From Lunularia cruciata (lineage: Eukaryota; Streptophyta; Marchantiopsida; Lunulariales; Lunulariaceae), in contig OX419759.1 of NCBI GenBank assembly GCA_948567375.1, positions 35,255,493-35,319,492 of the forward strand: a stretch of DNA of 64,000 bases. Direction: 5' to 3'. The position numbers and the translations under genes are program-made. This document shows, one piece after another, positions 56,433 to 64,000 of the stretch. The first letter of the stretch is position 1, and every line of letters begins with the position of its first letter. The notes under the pieces were generated by a model. It had not been told where the DNA came from and made no database searches. It worked only from the letters and a program-made list of their open reading frames with translations.

Positions 56433-57500
56433 GCTCAAGAATTGATCCACATCTAGGAGCTAGGATTGGATTTGGTTACACAAATTTGCTGGAATTTATA
56501 TAATGACACAACTAGCTACTGTGAAAATTTGCTTAGCTCTAGATCTATGAAGAGTGAGATCTAATACAACACATTCTATTACAAATATGATCATAAGCTA
56601 AGTAGAGCCATTTTTATCTTCCGTCTTGATTGTATGTCAATTCTCCTATCTTGTGACTATGATTGAGGGTTTTAGATTGCCAAAGTTTTTATAAGGATCA
56701 AGTATACATTTGAATCAGAAATCTAGAGAGAAGTTGTTAAGAACAAAGAGCAAATTCTAAAATAGGGGTTTCAAAATTAAGGTGAAAGTTGCAAAAACTT
56801 GGCTAAATTTGAAAGGTTATCAAAGAAGATGTAGTAATTTGATTGAGGTCTATTTTATATCATTAGAAAACTTATCTCATAGGCTTTCTATTGAATTCTA
56901 GAACACTTAATCCAAGGTACATATAAAAATTTATGTTCATATGAGCTGCAAAGAGTTTTCCCCATCAAGAAGATATAAGAATTCTCCATTTGGAGTAGAA
57001 ATTATTGAAATCTGAAGTTCAAATTGGAGGAGACTTGGAATACAGATTGAAATGAGTTTGATGATAGAGCAAGAAGACTTTGAAGCTCTTTTCCAACAAG
57101 AGCACAAAGAGTTGTTGTCATATCCTTGTGATTGGATTCTCTTTGTGTTTGCATGCTTGTTTGTATGCCCAGTTGATTTGGATTGGTGTGTGGGCATTGC
57201 GTTTAGTTTGTTTCATTCTTTGAGTGTTGTGTATTTCTCCTTAGTGCTACTAGAAGTACTCCTTAGTGTAATTCTAGAAGTGATGACTAGTAGACCAAGA
57301 ATAAGTGTTGTGATGATAGGTTAGGTTGCCCGTCACTACTCTTCTTGATAGTGAGAATATTGGTTACAAGAGAAGAGGGTTTCGGCAGTTGCGTAACACG
57401 TGTGTTTAGTCAAGTTATTATGGGTTTACGTCTAACCTCTGATATGTAGTCTCCATAGCTAGACATCTTATGTTTTCCCAAAAAGAGAAAGGAATAGTAC
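56433..57500 (-). repeat. Repeat X, copy 2 (first half), inverted
   Basis: The minus strand reads TACTATTCCTTTCTC, CTAGCTATGGAGAC, ATATCAGAGG, then GAAGAGTAGTGACGGGCAACC and so on, matching 38,741-38,850 and 41,907-42,860 (copy 1) and 59,295-60,310 (copy 3). It is cut at 56,433 by the Gypsy-A LTR. Its starting edge abuts E1 reverse transcriptase. Confidence 0.75.
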
Positions 57501-57504
57501 AATA

Positions 57505-59288
57505 ACGGTACCTCGTTTGATCTAGTACCTCATCATTCTCTTCCTTTATGTCTCAATTTATTGGAATGTCATTCGTAAAAGGTATTATCTTCTCTAGAAT
57601 AAACTCCATAAGAACTTTGTTCATTTCATTCATGATGTGTGCTACGATATTTGTTGCTTCTTGCGGTAACATGCACATTGTCATCAATCCAATGGTGTTC
57701 TCATTGTGGTAACGTCTCTATTCCTATCGGCAAGTTGGAATTGATCATAACCAAAATGTAAATCTCCCAAAGAATATATAGCTCTACCCACAAAAACTTT
57801 AATAAATTTTTCAACAATTAGCCTCATCCACATGTTCTTGATTTTCACTAGATTCACCAAATGCATATTTTGAATGAACCTCAAAGCTCCATTCTTTTTA
57901 GGTATTATAAACCATCGACTAAAATAAGATGCAAATGATGGTTCTAGGATCTTTCTATCAATCTTCTCCTTCAAAGTATCTATAAATTTTGGCATATAAG
58001 CTCTAGGTATGAAAATTAGTCTCAAGTTCCAAAGTGCATGTGGAACCGTAAAAGTGATTATCAAAGCCATAACACTTGCATCTACACACCTAATTTCAAA
58101 AATCTCAAAAGAGAAAGTTTTCCTATGCTTATTCCACATCTCTCAAAACCTTTTCTCCTTTATTGGTAGAACAAAATCTGATGAACCAATCGTAAACTCC
58201 TTGAGTGTAGCTTTTGTGAACTTGTGACGGATCTGATTAAGATCCCTTAAGCTCTTTTGTTTCAAAGCAAGTTAGACATGTTGATCAGAGTCACTTGGAA
58301 AAGGTTCAACTATAAGCTTGACTTTTTTTCCACACTCTTGTATGTGGTTTTCACCGTAACTTCAAAATCTAAAAATGATTCTATTGCTGAATAAAGCTTC
58401 CTCAAATATATTTCCACCACTTGATCCTCATGTTCATGCTCAAGCTCATCCTCTTGACTTTTCCTAGAGGATTTTCCAATCTTATCTCCATGTACACCCC
58501 TGATATGGTATTATCTTCATCAATCAACCCCTTTTTTTAGTTCTTTTTGTTGTTCTTGCACAAGTTTCAGCTCCCTTTTGTGAATATTGGCAAGTTGTGT
58601 ATACACACTGAACACACTATAAGGAAACCTCATTAATCATGTACATAAGGTATTTTCTCTTTGAAGTAACAAAAACTCTTTGATGTACCAATATATTCTT
58701 GCATTATAGTAATACTTGGAGAAAATCTTTGATCTTCACCGTCACTTAAGTAAAGAACTACTCTTCAAATAGTCTCTTGTGGTTTGTAGGTATAGGAGGA
58801 ATTGCACAGCTTTCTTGTCATCTTGGTTTTTTATTTTAGCATATGTAGAACCGTCATCAAGGACTTTGGTCTCCATCCTCACTATGAGTACGATTGTCTA
58901 AGGATTATCGGGTATGATGTAACCTCTTGAATAAAAAAATAAATTTGGTAACTATATCCACAACCCACACTTTCACATATGGGTAGGCACCATAGAGGTC
59001 TCCCTTGGTGTTGTTTATTGCACTGATTACCCAACCATGTTTTTTGTCAATGGGTCATTTCCCGAGCTTATAGAACTCCTTGGAAATAATGTTTATTTTT
59101 TACTTATTACTAATAAAAACAACCACAAGATCTGTTATGTTGCCAATCTTAACCATAGTTTCAATAGTAGTTCTGGTCCAATGCCCTCTAGTGTAGTGAC
59201 TTGAGACCCCATGATTATGATCCTCATCCTCTACAAATTTGACCTTATGGTATCGTACTTTTCTTTTGCTCTCTCTGGAAATACACAA
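57505..59288 (-). pseudogene. E1 gypsy protease and reverse transcriptase fragment, inverted copy
   Basis: The minus strand begins with the protease region (59,288-59,100: HYTRGHWTRTTIETMVKIGN, ITDLVVVFI). It continues through a decayed linker to reverse transcriptase (58,139-57,684: FTVPHALWNLRLIFIPRAYM, SRWFIIPKKNGALRFIQNMH, IYSLGDLHFGYDQFQLA) and fades with a frameshift near 57,510 (NDIPI, ENDEVLDQTR). The same domains occur at 34,914-36,720 on the plus strand. RNase H and integrase are absent. Both ends abut the starting edge of repeat X, in opposite orientations, so this fragment sits between outward-pointing X arms. Confidence 0.75.
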
Positions 59289-59294
59289 CGTGCC

Positions 59295-61478
59295 TAGTTG
59301 TGGAGACTACATATCAGAGGCTAAAGGTAAACCCGCAATGACTTGATTGAACACACGTGTGACCCTATCGCCAGAACCCTCCTTTCTTATAACTAGTATT
59401 CTTGCTATCGGGAAGAGTAGTACCAGGCAACCTAACCTATCATCACAACACGCACTCATGGTCTACTGGTCATCATTTCCAACATAACCTAGGAGAAATA
59501 CACAACACTCTTAGAAGGAATTAATTTAAGCATAATACCCGCACACCAATCCAAGCCAATTGGATGTACAAACAGACATACAAGCACAGAGAGGATCCAA
59601 TCACAAGAATAAGGCAACAACTCTCTATACTTTTTGTCAGAAAAGAGCTTCAGAGCAGTCTTGCTCTGTCATCAAGCTCATTTCAACCTATACTCTAAGC
59701 CTCCTCCCATTTGTACTTCAAATCTCAACAAATTTTTACTCCATATTTGTATTTTCTAAATCTTTTTGATAGGGAAAATTATGCATAATTCATATGAAAA
59801 TAACTATTTTTGTATATCTTAGATTTGAGTATTCCAAAATTCAATGGAAAGCTTGTAAGATTAGCTTTCTAATTATATAAATTAAACTTCAATCAGATCC
59901 CTACAACTTGTATGACAAGCTCTCAAAGTTGACCAGGGTTTTGCAACTTTCACCCTAATTTTGAAATCCTTTTTTTAGATTTTGCTCTTGGTTCTTGGCA
60001 AATTTTCCCCAAATTTCTGATTCAGAAATACATTTGATTCTCACAAACACTTTGGCAACCTGAAACCCTCAATCATAGTCACAAGATAGGAGAATTGATA
60101 TCCAATTAAGATGAAAGATAAAATTGCTCTACCGAGCTTATGACAGTATCTTCAACATAATGTTTTGCATAAGATCTCACTCTTCACATATTTAGAACCA
60201 ATAAAATTTTCCACAATAGCTCTTTGTGTTCTTGTCTAAATTTTTACAAATTTTGGTAGCTTAATCCACACCCAGTTTCTAGATGTGGATCAATTCCTGG
60301 GTTGGGCTAACTTGTGAGCTCTACAGACCTAGGTATACTTGATCCAAGACCCTGATTTATTTATTTAAAGAATTCATATAAAATCTTTGCATAAATGTGC
60401 AAACCCTATCCACCAACAACTATGGAAATTTTCATAAGGAAATTCAAACCAAACTTTGGAAGTGACCAAAACTCCAAACCTAATCATTAGCTCTTCTCTA
60501 ACACCTAAGCTCCCATAAGCTTCAACTTCAATCAATTGGATCTGATTCAAGATTGACTCAAAACTGAAATTTATTACATTCAGTATTATAACACTTTATC
60601 TACTCTCCAATCCCATTGATAGATAGTGAAAATGTTTCAAGAAGCTCCCTCAATTGACTACTTTGTGCTCATGGGTATGAATTTAACTTCTCTTGATTCA
60701 ATTGATTATATCCCTCTCATACTCAGCTCAAATAATGTGATTTCTGTCTTCAGATTGTAGCCTATCATCTCCTCTTTCCAACCATGTCCTTTGTTCCCTG
60801 AATGGCTTCCCCGAACTCCCTTGATGGTCAAAAAAATCTAGACTTCTCTCTAGGGACCCAAGCTCTTGCACATTTGTCCTTTAGTCTTTTTACTTTTTGA
60901 CAAATGGACCCCACAACTCCACCTTGAAGCTTATGAGCAAAAATTTAGGTATTCCCCAACTATAAAAGGAAATATATTGTCAAGTCCCAAACATTTTCAT
61001 AAGTGAGTACCGAAAGGACGATAGGATCCGGGTTTCCCATCACCGACTCCACAAATACTATCCCAAAAAGTACCACCAACCAATCCCGTAAGTCATCACG
61101 GTGTAAAATCTGAAAACTGATGAGAAAAAGACTCAAAAGTGACAGATCATGGCAGAAACATGGGACATCTCATGCTCAAATGCTTCCTCTGATGCTCTAA
61201 CACTCGCTCTCTGCTACAACTCTCACTCCCAATGTCCTTCTCCCTTCAAGACTCTCCAAACTAAAACACACTCGTCTTTCCACTCACTCTCATCTTTATT
61301 CATCAGAGCTCTCAAACATGATAAGATTATAACCCACGTGGCCAATCACATACATGTATATAGATGGCTCACATGGCAACATCTCATCCGTCGGATCTAG
61401 CATACAACCTACTCCACTAATGTGGAGATAAACTATGATAAGTCACTTTTTTACGACCTATGCAAACCACAACACGAC
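59295..61478 (+). repeat. Repeat X, copy 3, uninterrupted
   Basis: About 2.18 kb, from GTGCCTAGTTGTGGAGAC (slightly inside the start seen in copies 1 and 2) to AAACCACAACACGAC. It matches copy 1 (38,739-44,019) without that copy's 3 kb nested insertion. There is no long ORF. It is AT-rich, with repeated mentions of AATCA and CTCAAA but no internal tandem array. Confidence 0.75.
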
Positions 61479-62361
61479 AACGGTTATTGTAACATCGAGT
61501 TAGCTCTTACTCCTCTTTTTTTGTATTCGTAATATCAAAAATATTTGATAGAACAACTTCTCTTGTCAATTGCCACTTATGTTTGATTGTGTCTATGATG
61601 ATATCATGAAACTCTTTTTTGCGATCCCAAGGATCTCTTGAAAAGTAAATTTACCTTGGCATTGAGTATTCTCTCTTCTAGTACTTTTTTTGGTCAATAG
61701 TCGCTTCAATATACGATTGAAACTTGTAAATAGATGGTTTATTTTTTCATTTCATTGTTTTTTCATAATCAGAAGGTAAAATATCCTCCATGACTTTTTT
61801 TGTAAAGGTACTCCTTGCCTTTGAGGAACACCCTCTTGACGGAGTCTATCTCCTTTCAATTGTTATTTTGAGTTGATCTTTCATTAGCAAGCTCGTTGTC
61901 GTTTACTATTTGTTATCATTAATTTGCTTCCAATTACTAACTTGATAAAAATATGTAATTCTTTTATTAATTATATGGACATGGAATTCTTTCAATTTCT
62001 AAAATCAACCAAAATCTTATAACCCCGATTAGATATTATATTTTGCAAGTGAAACAAATTTGCATAAGTCAAGCTTTAGATCTCATTAGATCCAATCAAG
62101 TTCTCAACATGTGGCTCAAAATCTACTACTCAGATTCATCATTTTTTTGATCAATGTGCTCCACAGACTACTATTTGGATAATTTGTTGAGGTCGTTCAT
62201 TCCATAGTGTATATTCAACAATGATGTCCAACTTGACGATAATAAAAATAATCATCATTTTATCAATCTTTCTCTATCCATTGTATCAAGTGGTCTCCGT
62301 TAGAGAACATTAATATCCATTAGTGTCGGTTATTTCACCCATGTGTAGTGTACTGGTAGAC
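61479..62361. other. AT-rich DNA, probably decayed gag-pol of the element to the right
   Basis: No motif was recognised. It lies downstream, in transcription sense, of the gag relic, so protease or later sequence is possible but unrecognisable. Confidence 0.4.
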
Positions 62362-62858
62362 CTTGTGTAAGTCGAGATCACAATCAGATTGTTGCAACTA
62401 AGGAATCAAAGTGCTCAACAAACTGCATGACTTCTTCTACATTTTGTGGCTCATGCATGGTCATTTCTAATTTGGTTTGTGACTTCAAGACTCTCACGAA
62501 TAGATCTAGAACTTCACCCTCTTGTATATTTAGAATTTGCATAATGATGTTTTGAAATTACATGATGTAGTTCTTTATAGAGTCAATCTATTTCAACTTC
62601 GTCAACTCATCTTGTGCAACTTGTGTGTGATTTATAGTTTGAAATCGACCAAATATTATATTTTTGAATTCTGTTCATGTAAAGATTGGTGCAACAATTT
62701 GTCATTCAGCTCGTTCCACTTGGAATTCATACCAAAGTTTTGTCATGCTATCCAATTGGCTAGAAGCCAAGAGAATCTATATTTGTTCATCTTGAAAATT
62801 AGTAACTTCAAAGTAACATTCGTAGTCAACACAAAATTCTCTATTATGCTCGAGAAAT
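62362..62858 (-). pseudogene. Decayed gypsy gag domain
   Basis: One minus-strand frame of about 165 codons has only five stops. It reads like a retrotransposon gag (Retrotrans_gag family): YECYFEVTNFQDEQI, LASSQLDSMTKLWYEFQVE, TEFKNIIFGRFQTINHTQVA, QDELTKLK, SIKNYI, then GEVLDLFVRVLKSQTKLEM and VEEVMQFVEHFDS. The stops are TAG and TGA, at sites where CAG or TGG is expected. This gag type accompanies chromovirus pol. It may belong to the same or a related family as 45-48 kb, but it is much more decayed, so it is an older insertion. Confidence 0.8.
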
Positions 62859-63314
62859 TCTTGCCTTCAATACCTTGGATTTTGGAAATCGGATTTAATA
62901 TTCTTCATCTTGAACTGATACTCTCTCTACATGTTCTTGTCGTTGATGATTTCGCATCCAACAATTGAGTAAGATGTTTGATTTGTTATTGCATAACAAT
63001 GATAACATCGGGTATTGTTGCCTTAACTATTACTCTATCCCATTACTCTCAATTTATTTAATTTAATAACACATAGATGAAGCATGTCCACCGTTCTCCA
63101 TAAATTACAATTAGAATTATCAAGGGTTCATCAGAGAAAGTAATCATTTGCAAAAAATCCTACCCAAAGCGTGAGATGATCAATTGTGTGAAACAAAGTT
63201 TAGATAGTACATGGACATAAAATTTTAATGATTTGACAGAAATAGATTTGATGGTCCATAAATTCCATCCATCCATCCATCCAATTCCTACTCGTCCTTG
63301 ATATCAATATAAAA
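62859..63314. other. AT-rich DNA with a short CATC repeat
   Basis: This is the upstream part of the gag relic and its leader. CCATCCATCCATCCATCC lies at about 63,265-63,282. Nothing else was recognised. Confidence 0.5.
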
Positions 63315-63545
63315 ATAATCAAGATCAAAGAGAAAAATAAAATAATGAAATATCACATTAGACACTTGAATATGGGTAAATGTTAAATACATAACATGAA
63401 TTTTTGCTCTAGTATTTAAAGGTATCATATAAGACTCTTACTAAACTTCTCAAGAAGTATTTTAAAATTATTTTTTTGGAATGTAAACCAAGTCAACTAA
63501 GAAATTTTTTGAAAAATTTCTTTCTAAAAACTATCTATTTTCCTT
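63315..63545 (-). repeat. Decayed copy of the chromovirus LTR-like block
   Basis: This matches 44,970-45,190 in order: GAGA(A)AAATA..., CACATTA(G)GACACTTGAAT, TATTTA(A/T)AGGTA, CTTCTCAAGAAG, then GTAAACCAAGTCAACTAAGAAA (GCAAGCCAAGTTAACTAGGAAG in the other copy). Differences are mostly C-to-T and G-to-A. For a minus-strand element it lies where the 5' LTR of the gag relic should be. Confidence 0.6.
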
Positions 63546-64000
63546 ACAAATTAAATTAGACATTTATAAAATGTTTTAAATTAATTTGACTTATTTTATA
63601 TTTATTTAATCTTAATTAAATTATCATTTAAATGTTATATTATTATATTTTAGATAAAAGAAAAATAAGTTATTGTGAAAAATTTAATTACTTTTGAGTC
63701 TAAAAAATGAAATTAATATAAAATATTATACTAAATTTTTCATATATCGTATTTTTATCTTTAATGATAATTTAAAATTAATTATTTTATTATTATAATT
63801 ATGAAAATGTTTCTAGATTATTGAAATATTTTTATGAATATTATATAGAGTTCTAATTTAAAATTTGAATGAAATTATTAAGAACCAATTATTAAAAATA
63901 AATATCCAATTTTAAAATTATTTAAAATTAAAATCAAAATCAAAATTTTAGCAAATTTAAAATTTAATAAATAAATAAATAAATAAATAAATTATAATGA
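63546..64000. other. Extremely AT-rich DNA, ends in (AAAT)n
   Basis: No gene was recognised. An (AAAT)n run lies at about 63,964-63,992. Confidence 0.7.

Noticed and set aside
45250-63545. One giant chromovirus with its 5' LTR and gag at 62-63.5 kb and pol at 45-48 kb, split by later insertions
   Set aside because: The order and strand would fit, but gag and the right LTR are much more decayed than pol and the left LTR, so they are probably separate insertions of different age.

Overview
The window looks like nuclear DNA of a land plant. The intact genes are plant-type: an ER signal peptidase subunit, a plant-specific four-helix membrane protein and two secreted root-cap-domain proteins, the last two each with one GT-AG intron. 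The rest is mostly plant-style Ty3/gypsy LTR retrotransposon sequence. Nothing bacterial was seen: no operons, no Shine-Dalgarno-led genes, no CRISPR. A non-seed plant such as a moss or liverwort is possible, but the sequence does not settle this.

Layout. 1-7.6 kb is AT-rich repeat: two tandem, decayed units of an LTR family (coiled-coil coding remnant, then an LTR-like block with a TATA motif), followed by featureless AT-rich DNA. About 7.6-26.4 kb is a more GC-balanced gene island. It carries SEC11 (8.4-9.0 kb, +), a MEE60-like membrane protein (15.7-16.3 kb, +) with a G-quadruplex motif upstream, a broken tRNA-Leu(CAA), and a head-to-head pair of root-cap-domain genes (19.5-20.8 kb, -; 23.5-24.7 kb, +). 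A promoter-plus-start-codon duplicate of the second root-cap gene lies at 25.8-26.4 kb. From 26.4 kb on is repeat-rich, decayed DNA. It includes an unidentified pseudogene (27.7-28.7 kb, -), a decayed third root-cap gene (29.65-30.3 kb, +) and a nested pile of gypsy elements to 63.5 kb.

The gypsy pile contains at least four lineages. (1) Gypsy-A: a full-length 7.8 kb element (48,630-56,432, -) with apparently identical 679 bp LTRs, one gag-pro-pol frame broken by a single TAG, and an extra zinc-knuckle ORF; a truncated copy lies at 31.0-33.1 kb. (2) A chromodomain gypsy (44.97-48.63 kb, -) whose integrase has lost its catalytic glutamate. (3) E1: a decayed gypsy with an unusual reverse transcriptase (34.9-38.7 + 44.0-44.3 kb, +; second copy 57.5-59.3 kb, -). 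(4) A family with coiled-coil ORFs next to LTR-like blocks (1-6.1 kb and 33.1-34.9 kb). A non-coding 2.2 kb repeat X is inserted in E1 and flanks the second E1 copy in inverted orientation. An older chromovirus-like gag and LTR sit at 62.4-63.5 kb.

The host genes do not form an evident pathway. The two root-cap proteins are secreted paralogs of equal length (349 aa each) and would depend on the general secretory route in which SEC11 acts, but their linkage to SEC11 is probably coincidental. No clearly new molecular system is evident. The most unusual items are the root-cap cluster and its remnants, the coiled-coil-only LTR family, the extra zinc-knuckle ORF in a very young element that lacks a target-site duplication, and the unrecognised pseudogene at 27.7-28.7 kb.
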